Part shown: positions 36,070 through 48,668 of the stretch, piece after piece
Position numbering within the stretch: position 1 is the stretch's first letter
Layout: each line of letters starts with the position of its first letter
NCBI GenBank assembly: GCA_004794785.1
Contig: SJOL01008692.1
Span: forward strand, 1,367,153 to 1,431,152
Reading direction: 5' to 3'
From: Opisthorchis felineus
Taxonomy: Eukaryota; Platyhelminthes; Trematoda; Opisthorchiida; Opisthorchiidae
DNA: 64,000 bases
Notes under the pieces: model-generated
The model's database searches: none
Told to the model about the DNA's origin: nothing
The model's input: only the letters and a program-made list of their open reading frames with translations
Made by a program: the position numbers and the translations under genes

Positions 36070-36480
36070 TCACAAATTAGACGGAAACATACCACTCGTA
36101 AAGTTGCTGAAAACCTTTCGAAATCACACGAACGGTTACACCCTTCGTTGTGCTCATCACGTGGGGACAGTCCCCGAGTTGCCGTCAACCTGAACCTAAA
36201 TTGTACGCAGTTCGCCAAATCCTCTCACACTTATTTGGTTTTGACACAGGACTCTTTTATGATATTCTTCAACTGAATATGCTGCATGGGACCGCCTCAT
36301 GTTTCAGCTAGTACACTACTCGGCAGATCGCAATACACTACTCAAAGATAGCGTACTCTTCAGGAGGTTGCTTAAAACTCTTCCACAACGGTTTCGCCCT
36401 TCTTGAGGCTCATCAGATGGGTGAAGTCCCTGAGTTTCACTCAGCCAAATTGCATGCAGTTCGCGAACTGCACCCATTTG
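36070..36480 (-). repeat. Hammerhead repeat, minus-sense tandem array
   Basis: Two ribozyme regions lie in the same orientation, 257 bp apart (CTCATCAC at 36152 and CTCATCAG at 36409), with a 5' half between them (36235-36320). The first is dead (GTGATGAG, GTAAC). The second keeps CTGATGAG and GAAAC but has lost the GGTC cleavage site (ACCGTTGTGG). Confidence 0.65.
36383..36432 (-). ncRNA. Hammerhead ribozyme, cleavage site lost
   Basis: CTGATGAG, stem II GCCTC/GGGC and GAAAC are retained, but a small deletion replaces CGGTCGTGGG with CGTTGTGG, removing stem III and the normal cleavage triplet. Confidence 0.55.
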
Positions 36481-36482
36481 CA

Positions 36483-36720
36483 TCTGATAAGCCTAAAGGA
36501 GGGTAAAACCGGTGGTGGGCTGAGAAGTCTTCTCAGCAACCCTGTGAGTATTGTGTTCCGACGAGAAAACGTACGGCGATTTCTCGTATCAACTGAAACA
36601 TTAGGTTAATCTATGCAGCACTTTCAACTAAAGAGGAAAATCACAAAGGATATTTTTAGATGGAATTAATTTGAATCCATTGTTGAAACCAAACTGGTTT
36701 CAGAGGAATGTATTTCACGA
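36483..36720 (+). repeat. Hammerhead repeat, sense remnant
   Basis: A decayed sense ribozyme (CTGATAAG, GTAAAACCGGTGGTGGG) and 3' end are followed by a decayed 5' half (CAACTGAAACATTAGG... GAAACCAAACTGG...GAATGTATTTC). It faces the preceding minus-sense array. Confidence 0.55.
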
Positions 36721-37715
36721 CTTGATCAGTCTTTAGTACTCCAGTCGGTTGAATCGAGCAGCAAAGGTCGGTCCAACTGTAAGTAGTCGGTTGATTGGGT
36801 AAGGTCACATCACAAAGATCGGATTAAGGGATGGATGGTAGATCATCGAATTGGTTTGCTATTGGCCCCCCTTTGGTGATGAACAGCTATTCACTGCTGC
36901 ATTTAGCCATCCATTATCGTTAACTAGTCATCAAAACAGTGAATTTTTTCACACCGGACCGAATAAAGAACGCCTTCGAAACCCTTCTGGGAACTGTTCT
37001 TTCGTAGACCAGTACTGGTGTTCACTTTGCCACTGTCTGCAGCCGACATTTGATTCTCTGTGTCCCATCAACGGAACCTCAGTCCTTCTAAACCATCCTT
37101 TTTGTGTTATGAATGATCTCCTTTGATCTATCACGACTGGTCGTTTGCATAAAGATAGGCGAGAAGACCGCAGCGCCGACCCAGTTATTGTTTACGTCCT
37201 AATTATGGTTCTTTTCGATACGAATACCTCATATTCTTCTGATCACCTGATGTGTGTATGCGTGTGTGGGTGTGTACGTGAAGGTCCAAGGTTGGATATT
37301 ATCTGTTGGCCAAGCTGAGGTCATTTCCGACCGATGCGCCACAAGACTTCCGAATTGTTGTACTACGTATGCATAACAAATAAGTTTAGCATATGCTCTC
37401 TGACAATATATGCAAAGTTCGCACGGAGCTGGATACCACTTATCTGATGCATTTGGTGTATGAAGGGATAACCGTATTCATTTCTGTGTGTCTGGTCTTG
37501 TTTTGAGGGTAGAAGAATAGCAGAATATGGTTTGTATTCACTCCGCGTGAACAAAAGATGGAGGGTTATGTTTTAGTAGGTTGGAGAGTAGAACAACACA
37601 ATGGAAAGTACTTGATCTGTTTTGACAGACAGCTGGAGACAACAGTTCTCATAACTTGAACGAGATTTCAGTAACTGACCTCTAGCCTACCAGACAACCA
37701 ACCCACCAGTTACAT

Positions 37716-37823
37716 AGAGATTCATCTAATTTTGCCTCCTGTCTATGCAATTCAACAAATCATTAGCACCTTTCACGTCAAGAATCAATCGGTTTTTCGT
37801 GACAATGCTCGACGAAAACATCA
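37716..37823 (+). repeat. Direct repeat, left copy
   Basis: AGAGATTCATCT...GCAATTCAACAAATCATTAG... to GACGAAAACATCA. A diverged second copy follows the hammerhead element at 38024-38098. Confidence 0.5.
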
Positions 37824-38023
37824 TAAACGAGAGATTCAGCTGGGTTCTAGGTGAGTCTCTCGCAAAACCAAATTTGTTTGCAAATGAGTGTATTTTGCTA
37901 ATTTCGTGCAATTTGGGTTCAAGTAGAACATAAAGTTGACGGACTGCGGTTACCTCCTGATGAGCCCCAAGAAGGGAGAAACCGGTCGTGGTCTGTCGAA
38001 GAATTTTCAACAACCTTAAGAGT
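37805..38023 (+). repeat. Hammerhead repeat, sense copy
   Basis: Runs from CGAAAACATCATAAACGAGA through GCAAAACCAAATTTGTTTGC and the ribozyme to CAACCTTAAGAGTA; about 90% like the consensus by eye. The first about 70 bp of the unit are missing. Flanked by a long diverged direct repeat (37716-37823 and 38024-38098). Confidence 0.75.
37942..37997 (+). ncRNA. Hammerhead ribozyme, near-intact
   Basis: CTGATGAG at 37957-37964, stem II GCCC/GGGA (the closing G-C pair is changed to G-A), GAAAC at 37978-37982, GGTC with cleavage predicted after 37987. The G-A change next to the core and a shifted stem I probably weaken it. Confidence 0.65.
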
Positions 38024-38098
38024 AGAGATTCACCTTCCGTCTGTGCAATTCAACGAAAAATTAGCACGTTTAGTGACAGTTCTCGATGAAAATATCAG
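38024..38098 (+). repeat. Direct repeat, right copy
   Basis: AGAGATTCACCTTCCGTCTG, GCAATTCAACGAAAAATTAG, then TTCTCGATGAAAATATCAG matches the left copy with small indels and a gap of about 30 bp. Confidence 0.5.
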
Positions 38099-41000
38099 AA
38101 TGATTTGGTGTGAAGTTTACATACCCTGAGGAGTGTGCAATGCCATAGTTTGCGACATTTTTAGGTTTCTGTCGGAAAGTCGAGGTGTGGGGCAAGTGCA
38201 CGAACTATGAGAACGGAAAGGAATAATCAGTGGGAAACATTTAAGCTACCCGGAGAATCAGCATGTACCTAACGCAAATGTCTTTGGTGGTTCATCTAAC
38301 TTTGAATGGATTCAAGTTGCAAGGTAAGTCTGAGTACCTGAGATGTACACAGACAAATAAGATCTGCTGGCCGATACTGTGAGACATTTCATGCAAAGTG
38401 AGTTTAACCATCACTGAGAGGCAAAAATGACTTAAAGTTGTCGGTGTCATCACATGAACCCACGTGTGTAATGCATGCATGCAGACGCGGTCTGGACAGC
38501 AAGGTGGTTAAATTACCTAGTAAGGTGTCAATGATACAATACTGTCCTTCACTACTGTTTCACCGGTATCTCTAAATGACTTTCTCAGTTTGAGTTTTTC
38601 ACCAGGTTATGGCCTCTCAACTTCCTGGTTCCATTACCATCTCAGAATTGGAATGCATAGGCAACTCCGAATAGAGCTTTAGGTAATACGTAGAGAATTT
38701 GCTTGGAGCCAACCTCAGCTTGGTGGAGGCGAGACTACATGTATGTTAGCCGGACTCCGGGGTTAGGTGATTTGAAAACAGCTTCATTTTTTCGGTGCCC
38801 TCGAATAGGCTCAGGTACTTTTTTATGACATTTACCTGGTCATCTTGAATTATGGTTTATGTTTTCCCTCCTGTGCGGTGCTACTCGCCTTCCAGGATGG
38901 GGACCGCGTGATCTCCACTACGCCTGGTTGGAGACGCTGCAAGATATGGCTGCCAGCCGATGTCAGTGGCGTTCTTGTTGTCAATTTCTATCCAGATTGC
39001 CTGAATGAGTGTCTGGAGGTGTGGGCGCCTCGGGATGATTGTAGTAAGCTAGCACCAAGTCCCTTCCCCGTCTACCCTTATTCTTTTCTTCACAATAAGG
39101 CTTTCAAATAAATCATGNNNNNNNNNNNNNNNNNNNNNNNNNNNNNNNNNNNNNNNNNNNNNNNNNNNNNNNNNNNNNNNNNNNNNNNNNNNNNNNNNNN
39201 NNNNNNNNNNNNNNNNNNNNNNNNNNNNNNNNNNNNNNNNNNNNNNNNNNNNNNNNNNATAATTTTCCTCCTGTGTAATAAATGTTTCTCGGAATTCCCT
39301 GGTGCTCCAGGGCGTTTTATAAGCCACATCGTCCAGGAAAAAAAGAAAGGCTGAATTAATATTTGAGTGTCCTCTCATTCACTCGTTAAGATCTTTCCAA
39401 GAAAAACTGAAAGCCATCTGCTGTGACGATGAAATAGGGAAATCAAGTCGAGGACACACTGGCGCAATAAAGCAGGGAAAGTTCTACTCATTCCCTCTCC
39501 ACAGCTATTATTTAAAAATGATTGATTAGACGCTCGTGCGGATGCCGTAGCGACCATCTTACGTTGTAATGGGCAAATCTCAATGTACCGGTTTGAACGA
39601 AACTCATCACTACCTTGGAGTCTGTCAGTCGCGGTCAATCAATCGAGTATATTTGAAATCACGTACCTGGTCGCACACTATGTAACCATTCATGGATGAC
39701 GAGCATCAACCAAATAGGAACCCGAGCTCTGGGGCTTGTGACACGTACAAGTTGAATGCGTGAGATCAGATATACAGACAGCCTTGAAGCTACGTGTTGG
39801 TTGAGGTGTGACGCTTTTCTACCATGGTCCACGTGACACCTAACTAGTTGCCTTTTCCTTCGACCGCTTTAGAACAGAGGGTTTTTAATTGTCAACTGTA
39901 AACCGATTCGGAAACTCGACAACATCATTTGTCATTCATACCAGTTTATTCACACATTTTTTCAACTGTGGTAACAATTATCACCAAATCTGACAACCTG
40001 GTTACAAAAAATCGCTTCCGTAGTCATCTGCCCTTCTGTTTGACGTTCTTGAGTAGTCATGCTCCACCCTTTCCTTTCGATTACGTGACCTTTTGGTTGG
40101 GTTGGTCCGAGTGAACAACCACCCACTTGAAAGTGAGAATTGTGATCTTGTTTAACTGTAATTAGACACGTGATCGAAAGTCAGCGTATGCATTCAAAGG
40201 GCTGTTGGCCACTGCTTCAACAACAGAAACGTCAACAACCATTGAGCTGATTGACCGAAGTAGCGCAGAATAGTAGAGGGACAATGCGAATAGTTCAAGT
40301 AGCTGAGGCAGGAACAGCGCCAGTCACGTTCACAACTCTTCAGACGTTCCACTTGAGTGCTGGTAAATATCTGAAGTAAAATCTGAACGTCCTTTCTAAT
40401 TCCCATTATTCGTTGTACTGGAAATGGTTTTTTAAATAAAAAATATTCATTTCGAGGCTCTCGTGATTGTATCGTTAGGTGGGCAGTATTCACTGGAACG
40501 TTGACCTTTACTGAACGACCCATATATTAAAAAAACTGAACGGAATATCCTGAGATCAGAGTACTCCAGAAAGCCAAAGTAAGTATGGTAAACAGAAGGC
40601 GTCTCAGCTTTTTAGAGAGCAATAAATCGTGTACGAATATAATACGTTTGGTGTTCATTCTCACTTGATAAAGCCTCATATACAATGCTGCTTGCATTGT
40701 ACAAAATCTCTAGTTGTCTGCAGTTGATGATGTTGATTGTTTCCAGCAATCAGTTGGGCCGCCTTGGGTTACGTGCAAAAGTTACCCCAAAAGTTAAATC
40801 GTTCAAATGGAGGTCTATCAACAAATGCGGTACTATGAATACAGTTATAAAATAGTAAAGTTGTACAAACCTCAAATCGTGGGATTACGCCGGCTTCTAT
40901 ACACCGGTTTGGGTGCTGCTAATTTCAAGCGGGGGAGCCCAAAGTTCGCACCGACTCAAGAAAAACTGGCCACAAGATGGCGAAATCCATGTGGTTGATT

Positions 41001-42441
41001 TAAACTAGACATGATGACAAGGTCAAAGAGCTGTATATGTCCAGGTCAAAACAAGAAAGCGGGTATAGGGGCAAAAACGGGAAGTCACGTGGTACACAAT
41101 AAGAATAGAACAGAGTTGTAACATCATGACAGGTTAAAATAATGCACACACCGAAGGATTGGACACCGGAAAGTAGTGTATACATGACATTGGTATGCAA
41201 GAAATCAGCTTCAATTGGAAGTTGTTGGTTTGCAGTTTGCTCTCAGCCTAAGCGACGAACTAGTTGAAGCCACTGAAATGGTCAATAATACTCTGATACA
41301 TAATTACAGAGGTTGAAATAACTAATATTGTCACCTGTAAACAGGAGGGTGATATAGGTAAACACACAAATGTATCGGAACAACTAGGACTTGTTTCTCT
41401 TCCTCCTGTCACAGACGTTGAACCTGTAGTAACCATCTTCACTTGATGCAGACCATGCACAATGTACAAATGTCTGTGGCTCTATAACTCACTTGGCGGC
41501 AACCCGGAGACAGGGGTGATGGATTATCAGTGGAAATGTCATCCATGCAGTCAGCAGAAGTAATTTGTAGAGATCCTGGTGCGAAGTGGTCGAAAGATAG
41601 TAGCGCACCTTTCCAGACAGGATGATCTTGTCACGCCCATAGTTCACCGTTTGGTGTATTCAAACCAAGTGATCATACCACTATTCATTTAAGTTAAGTT
41701 CTACAAATCGATTTCCGACGTAATTCATCACCCAGCGATCAGAAACATTCAGCTGATTACTTAGGGAATGGAGTTATGGTGGGAATCATTGAAGGTCTCA
41801 TAATTTCGTCGAGCAGAGTTTAAAGACTGAGGAACAAGCCCCCGCTTTACGGACACTTGGACTTGGACGATCAAAACTCGTGAGCCGATTCTTTCACAGT
41901 TGTAGTTAGCTCATTTAACAATCACACAGCCAAAGCTCGAAATATCACCAGTTGTATATAAGTCTGTATCGCGTTCGAACTCTTGGGGACTAGGTTAAAT
42001 TCATACATCTTTCCACGTTGATGTGCATTGCGCTAAAACCTCCTTTGAGAAGTCGCTGAAAAGACCTCCAGAGGGCAGTGGTCTTCACACTATGCAGCTC
42101 GACCTATTGCCTCCCCGCAATCCATAGGACTTGCATTAACGGTAAATTCAAAGCGGCTGAAACAAACCACTGCGAATTTATGCGCCACGTCATAAAGTAC
42201 GAACCACTAAAGCAGAGCTCTCTGGTGAGGGCCCTCTTGCTGCACCATATAAATAATATCATTACAAGTCAGGCGGATGTGATGTAGGATTCATTCGAAA
42301 AGGGACCATGCTTTCGTAAACCATCTTCTCGTAAACCAAACAAACACCAGTCATCTTGTAAGGTTATCAACAAACATTTCAAATATTACAACGTCAACGG
42401 GTGAGCTTTGTCTTTCCTCTATGTTGTGTTTCTGATAACAG
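38099..42441. other. Anonymous DNA around the assembly gap
   Basis: No copies of the hammerhead or SINE families and no supported gene. The ORF at 40523-40194 (minus, 109 codons) has no identifiable features. Confidence 0.45.
39118..39258. other. Assembly gap (141 N)
   Basis: A run of N; the flanking sequences show no recognisable element, so the missing content cannot be guessed. ORFs that span it are meaningless. Confidence 1.
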
Positions 42442-42622
42442 AGCTCGAGATAGCTCACTGATTAGGGTGCGAACTTACTGACCGGAACGTCCATGGTTCT
42501 AACTCAACCCCGACATCTCAGTTTCTCCTGTCTAGGCTTTGGCAGCCTGACAGTATCTCAGCCCTCGTGCTTCTTTCGGGGTAATGGCAGCTAGACACCG
42601 AAAGGGTGTTGCAGCTGAACAG
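42442..42622 (+). repeat. tRNA-derived SINE, family A
   Basis: Head GCTCGAGATAGCTCACTGAT and a mutated B box (ATGGTTCTAACTCAACC), with body CTCCTGTCTAGGCTTTGGCA through GACACCGAAAGGGTGTTGCA. Followed by a short TATATATA tail. Confidence 0.75.
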
Positions 42623-42649
42623 TATATATATAATGCAACCTCCGCTACC

Positions 42650-43040
42650 ACGAGCGGCTGATCAGTAGTCTGGTTTGCTCTTACTTGGACAGGACAGAAC
42701 GTCACTTATCTTTCAGTCACGGAAACACGTCACGTGGTCACGTACTGACTGGCTCTTCGAGCGATGGCTTTTCAAAAAGAAGTTTCACTCATCTTGTGAA
42801 AGTATTCTTCCACTGGGCTGCTTATTGACTGATTTCATCTTATCTAAATGAGAGCTAATCACATTGCTGGTCAGCCGCTCGCGGCCAAACAGATGATAGT
42901 TCAAACTGCTAGCCGAGAGGTCGCGGGTTTGAAACTACCTGAGTTCGGTGAGATGATAATTGTTCCCAACTAGGATGAAACAGCTGTACAGTGCTTCTCG
43001 GCTTTTCAACATGGATCAGCTTCACTGACTGGATGAAACC
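42650..43040. repeat. SINE family B foldback composite
   Basis: The minus-sense upstream region (GCGGCTGATCAGTAGTC to TTTCACTCATCTTGTGAAAG, 42650-42810) is joined to a plus-sense copy (TCTAAATGAGAGCTAATC, GTCGCGGGTTTGAAACTACC, TTCTCGGCTTTTCAACATGG). It follows SINE A at 42442-42622 by about 30 bp. Confidence 0.65.
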
Positions 43041-45483
43041 GAAACTGAACATTTTATCGGTGTCATTTTCGATGATATGGATAGTCACGTTCCTTCTGAT
43101 CATGACTGTTATACGCTTGCTCTTCACGGGAGCGAATTCTTCGGGGAGTGGTGTCCAATATCGCCTGTTTTATGACATCCTACAAAGTCCTCGATGAACT
43201 TGCAATCCAACTACACCTTGGAATAGAAAGTCGATGCAGGAAACGCGAGCGTATTGATTCAGGATTGATGAAATTCTCTCATATGTTGTAACTGTAGAGT
43301 TTGATTTTCGAATTTATTTGGCGGAAGTAATTGGCAACCGAACGATTCTTCGATTCTCCCTCACTTATTGATACAACAACATCTGCGCAGAACTTTCAAG
43401 ATGGGGATCAACAGCCATTTTGTAGGCATCCACACAAGTATTCGAAGCCAGAAGTTTACATTGTTAACAAATGAGATGTCCAAGCTCGGTATCTTAAAAT
43501 AACTTACACTTGATTACTTTTGTAAACGAAAAATCAGTAGAACAGAGCCCTGCCGTCGGTTTGACGAGGGTTCAGCCTCAGTTCATTCAAACAGCGATAT
43601 CGGTAGACTTTTTGGGAGGGGGGAATGGACTGGTATTGTAAACATGTTGCAGTAAAATCAAGCGGGATTGCGATTTTTGCGTGAATTTTGTTTGTTAAGA
43701 TACTCCTCTTCAAAGACAGGGGCTACCGCGGATATCAAAATACCTTCTCGACCAGGGTGTTGCTTTGTGCAAGGAAGGTTGACTAAAGAATGCACTACAC
43801 ATTTTTGCGCCAGCCTGACGTGCGATAGAATTCCTCCTGGAGTGGAAGAGTCAGCAGTGAGACTTACTGATACGTGGCAGTTGGCTAACTTGAGCCAGAG
43901 TGAGCTGAACTCAAAGGGCAAAATTACCACAGCTATGCGGCAAAAAGTCAACAAAAGTCTAGCTGCCGTCTAACTGCTCCATCGTTAGCGTCAAACCGTA
44001 ATCCAGTCGCTAATTGTTCGCGCGTCGGATGTATTACAGGCTAAACTGTGCTCAAACCATTCGAAGATGGAAGTACAATTCACGAGTAGCTAGCATAAGG
44101 CGTCCTCACTGTGGTAGGAGAACAACAGCTTGGGGATCCAGTTTTAGGGGATGTCTTCCACCAGGGGAGAGGGGAGCTTTTCGATGAAAGTAGTTCCTTT
44201 TCGGAGGTTTCCTTGTCGGACAAAATACTGCAAATCGCGGTTGCTGTTGAGAAATTAGCATTGTACTTCAAATGGAATATCTAAACCACGTCCTTACACA
44301 CAGGTAAGTCCGTTCTACTTCAAAGTACCTTGGTGCTTAGACAAGACAGTCTGCCCTGAAAAATCAACTATGTTATCTCTTTTACCTTCATCTCCGGTCC
44401 GGACACGGTGGCTGTTGCTTTCATTTCTTGTTTGGACAATTTGTACAGTGATGGTGGTGTTGAGCGCAACACCCAAATCATCAAATGCTGGCGGGTGTCA
44501 CTCATCCCATCCCAGATTGATCTAATCCGTCGGTTGTTAAAGTAGAAAACAAGACCCCCAAAGGTGTCATGTCATGTGTTGCTTGCTTAAGGCCAGTGAG
44601 ATTACAGGGCTCAGAAGGAGGACGGGGGTGGGGGTGGGGTGGATCCTCAAATTATTTCACATCCACCGTCTGATGAATATTTACATTTTTCCTACCGGCG
44701 AAAGGGAGAGGTGAAATCAAGTTGAGTTTGATTTATGGCCTAGAGTCACGTAACCAAAAATTTCGACAAGGGATTGATTTGGCTTGTCACAAACCTGATG
44801 ACCTGTTGATGGTGTGTGTTTTCACAAGCCGCCTGATTTCACAACATTAATGATGTATGAAAAAAGTGGCGAGAAAGGCAACGCTTTCGTTAGGGCCGAT
44901 AAGTTTGATGCATTTTTCGTGGTTAGTCTTGGACGGGTTGATGTTGATCAGACAAACACAAGTTCTCGGGATAAGTTAGCATATACGGAGTTACACCAAG
45001 CTTTCAGTCACACAGCCGAAAGTTGAACTTTTAAAAACACAGTGTATGGAGTAAGATATTAGAGTCTCATGTTCATATAAATAAGAACTTGGTTTCCAAC
45101 CGAAGTTCAACCAGATATCTGACTTAGCAAATTCTTTAACTAGACGTGACTTACAAAGGTGGCCTCAAGCTTGATTTGGAAAAATATTCCAGACATTGAT
45201 GTGCGTCTCAGCACTACTCACATATGGTCGATAAAAAAACTCCGGACAACCCCCTACCAGTGTGGCGACTGTTGGAGCCTGTTGGAATCAGTCCCCGAAT
45301 TTCAATCCATCCTATGTCATAGTTGAGCACCAAATTTTATGCAAACTGGCATGCATCCACAGCACATCAAGCATGACATCAAGCAAGATAGCTGAATCTC
45401 CGGTTAATGCCAAGGTGAGTATTTATAACCGCATACGTACAATTTGGTATTCCAATATTTTATAATATTGGCGTAACTTTGGA

Positions 45484-45570
45484 AACTAAACTTATCTGAT
45501 GAACCCCAAGAAGGGCGAATCTGGTAGTCGGCTGTGAGTAGTTTTTACTGACCTTATAAGTAGGAGAATG
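45484..45570 (+). repeat. Hammerhead repeat, 3' fragment
   Basis: CTGATGAACCCCAAGAAGGG at 45496 matches the family, but GAAAC has become GAATC and the cleavage triplet is lost. It ends with the degraded 3' end ACCTTATAAGTAG. Confidence 0.6.
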
Positions 45571-46267
45571 TGATTGAATAAGTTGGTTTTAGTAGGACCA
45601 CTGTTTCACCTGAGATGTCCTCACTAAGAGCAGTCGATAAGTAAACCTAGGGATCATCTAGTTAAATGTTTCAAGATAAGCTCTACAAGACTGTTTCCAA
45701 GTCGATCAGTCAGGCCATAGTGGAAAAACAGCGGTCATGGTGGAGTTTGTGAGGGGAAACCAGCGGACAAGGATAATCACAGTCTATGATTTGAATATGT
45801 ACTAGGACGAATAAATACCGTCACATCTAACAGAACCATCTACTCTGTGAGCGGACGTTAACTAAGCGATCGAGCATTCAGTCATTCTTTACCTTTGTTC
45901 GCTTTGCTCAGCGTAAACACGAGAACGGGCAGACACAACATGCTGTTTTGACAAATATGCCCACCGAATGCGTATGTTGCATCATACAACTTTCACATGG
46001 TCACATTAGGGGAATTCAAGTACACACTAATCCATCCATCGAGGGTCCCCAATGAAGGACTCTTCCCCAGGACAGTCTAGAGCAGGAATTCCCACATGAG
46101 ATACCTAACCTCTAGCCAGACAAGAAGTGACTTTATTCTCCCTCCCCAAGAGTGTCATAAACCTAGGTTGCGGGCCTTCGTTTTGGCTACGAAACGTGCA
46201 TGGGGATCGAATGATATCTCCCACATTCAGTTTACAATTCTCATGGTTCTCTTATTATTGGTTGTAG

Positions 46268-46385
46268 GTGCCAATACACTCATCTGCATACCGATTCGGT
46301 TTTCACGATAGACTCAACTGGAACCTAGCTGAATCTCTTGTTTATGGTGTTCTTCTTTCAGTAACCTTCTGAGTAGTGCATTAGG
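46268..46385. repeat. Hammerhead repeat, foldback mini-copy
   Basis: A minus-sense 5' half (AATACACTCATCTGC to GAATCTCTTG) joins a plus-sense 3' end (TTTCAGTAACCTTCTGAGTAG). Same fusion type as 35789-35895, with no ribozyme core. Confidence 0.6.
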
Positions 46386-48170
46386 ACTAGGCAGTTGTAG
46401 GTGCTGTTCAAAACTTTTCCTTTTCTACCATCCATCTGACGGAATTACTCCTACAACGGAATAAGACTGGCAAATACTGTCATTGATCGTCCTGCTGCGA
46501 ATTGTGTCTTATTTGAATCAACTCACGTGGGCACGTCACACCTCCGCCCACACGCGGATCACCATTTGATTATACATCACCTCATTCCACAGCTGATAAT
46601 TAACTACTGTTGTGGACTCAACGCATGTGTTTCGAAAGTCGATTGTTCACTCAAAAACTCCTAGTTCCAACGAGCAAAGACAATTGACCACGAGGGATAA
46701 CGCGTATCATTATCGCATTCGTAGGGGGGGGGGTTGTCAGTCCAAGTCCTATAGGTCGGGACTTGATCTTCCAGAGGTGCTGTATCGGTGCAGATGACGT
46801 GTGCGTGATTAGCTGGCCATCTTAGTTGAAAAGGAAGCGACTGACTAAAAGTCTCGGGAACGTGGCTGGCATCTCAGTCGAAAACATATGGTTGGTTCAT
46901 CGTTAAATTCCAAAGCTGTTGAAACCATCAATTGTGGCCTGGGTGAACTAACTTTCCGGTCGATAAATTTCGTGCCTTGATTTGCGGCCCCGGTAAATAA
47001 AAAATACAGCCTAATCTTCCCATGCATGAATTGTGCATAATAGCCTGTTCAGTCTCAGGTGAAATACGGCCTACTGTGTGCTGAAGGAACGAGCTTGTCT
47101 CAGGACACATGAAGCTTCAACGCAGGAATTCTATCTCACAGATGCTAGTGAGCTTAACGCGCCGACTGGCCGCGCTTTGATCCCACTGGGAATTTACATC
47201 GGTCAATCGATAAAACCTCATGCAGTTCCAATAATTAATTTGACAGGTTTAAATTACAACTTGTAATCATTAGACTATTTGGTGGCCTTGCCACCGAGAT
47301 GGACTACCCACCTCTGAGTCGATGTGCTTCAGTAAACATCGGCTCAGCAACTTCCTCTTGATTGTTGCGTGTTGATCAACTTGCCTTTTACTTATCCCTG
47401 TGGCATGTGGATAAGTGCCAAATATTTGGGCTGCCTGAACTAGATTTTAGGTGTCAGCGGGAGGTGAAATCAACCACGCACAATCTCTAATCGTTCATCA
47501 CAGGTGTTATCGCGATCTAATCCATCTCGTTGTCATGGTTACACATGCTTATCACAAAGTTTGGTAAACTCTTCCGCGTGAGGGCTTTTCTACGCGTGTT
47601 TAATCATCAGAAGAAAGGCTTCATTGATTAGTACTCTGGGAGCAAATTAAACAGGGAGTTTGGGCTATCACGAATGGAGGGAGGACTGACCGAATCCACA
47701 AGAGTGAAGACGAATTCTCCTACCTGGAACAGCAATGCATTCCTGGCGACGACCAATTCGTTTGTGTTCGCAACGAAAAGCCGCTTGAATATTCGCTTTA
47801 AATAATGACTCGGCTTCATCCATCCAGGGCCTGCTAAGTTGTAGGTGCCAGCCGGTTCGGGGTCAGCTAGCTTTCTGAAGCAATTCCCTTGTTGTCCAGC
47901 TCAACCGAGAGCACACTCCAAAAGTTTGCCCCCACCTACACATGAATTTGTACAAACTCAGACGTGACGGTTGCATAATAGTTCTGTCCAGAAGCGGATG
48001 ACGTAATATCACATGAAGCCTACTGTGTTCTTCATATTTGCTTTGACAAAAAATAGTTTTTAGCTTGTAAAGAAGGGGGGAATGAGTTCGATCATTCTGA
48101 TCGTGGTCTTGTCACGTGTAAACACCCCGTAATCCGCTTATCTTCCACTGAATACGGTTCGCAATCTGAT

Positions 48171-48668
48171 TTAAGTCACGTGATCTGATGACGCAATTCG
48201 TAATGTGCGATCACTTGTTCGCACAACGCATGAATAGTAAATGAGAGTCGGGCTTTCAAAGAGCCGCAAAATAGACTCAAACGGAACAGCTAAACGTGTG
48301 TTTATGAACAGGCTGTATTTTCGTTTGTTTCTGTGGTTAATGGCATCAAGCTGAAGTGATACCGTTAGCACAATTGAATCGCATGATACACTGATATTCC
48401 AATTTGTTACCATGGTCATAAAACTCATGATGAAATTTATACAAGGCGGGCTACGAGCTATAGGTTTGGGGGAAGTCTTTTGGCTAGTGGTGGAATACTT
48501 GTTCAAACAAGGTTGATGACGAAATGAAATCCAATTTTCTGTGCTTGTATTGATAAACGTACGCGTCTTTACTTCAGAACACTGTTTAGGGGACTCAGTC
48601 GTAACTGCCCACAGAAGGAAAGGAAAGAAGGTCGAGAAGGAAACTCGACAAGTGGAAATAGCTAACAT
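48171..48668 (-). CDS. Possible secreted protein ORF, unrecognised
   Basis: An ATG-started frame of 165 codons to TAA. The N-terminus resembles a signal peptide (SFSTFFPFLLWAV hydrophobic core, residues 10-22), followed by a Ser/Thr-rich region with several cysteines. No promoter, splice site or family match supports it, and a chance ORF of this length is possible in 64 kb. Confidence 0.25.
   Translation of the reverse strand: MLAISTCRVSFSTFFPFLLWAVTTESPKQCSEVKTRTFINTSTENWISFRHQPCLNKYSTTSQKTSPKPIARSPPCINFIMSFMTMVTNWNISVSCDSIVLTVSLQLDAINHRNKRKYSLFINTRLAVPFESILRLFESPTLIYYSCVVRTSDRTLRIASSDHVT

Noticed and set aside
43658..43973. Overlapping ORFs of about 100 codons on both strands
   Set aside because: Neither strand shows a recognisable motif or a favoured frame, so I could not choose between them.
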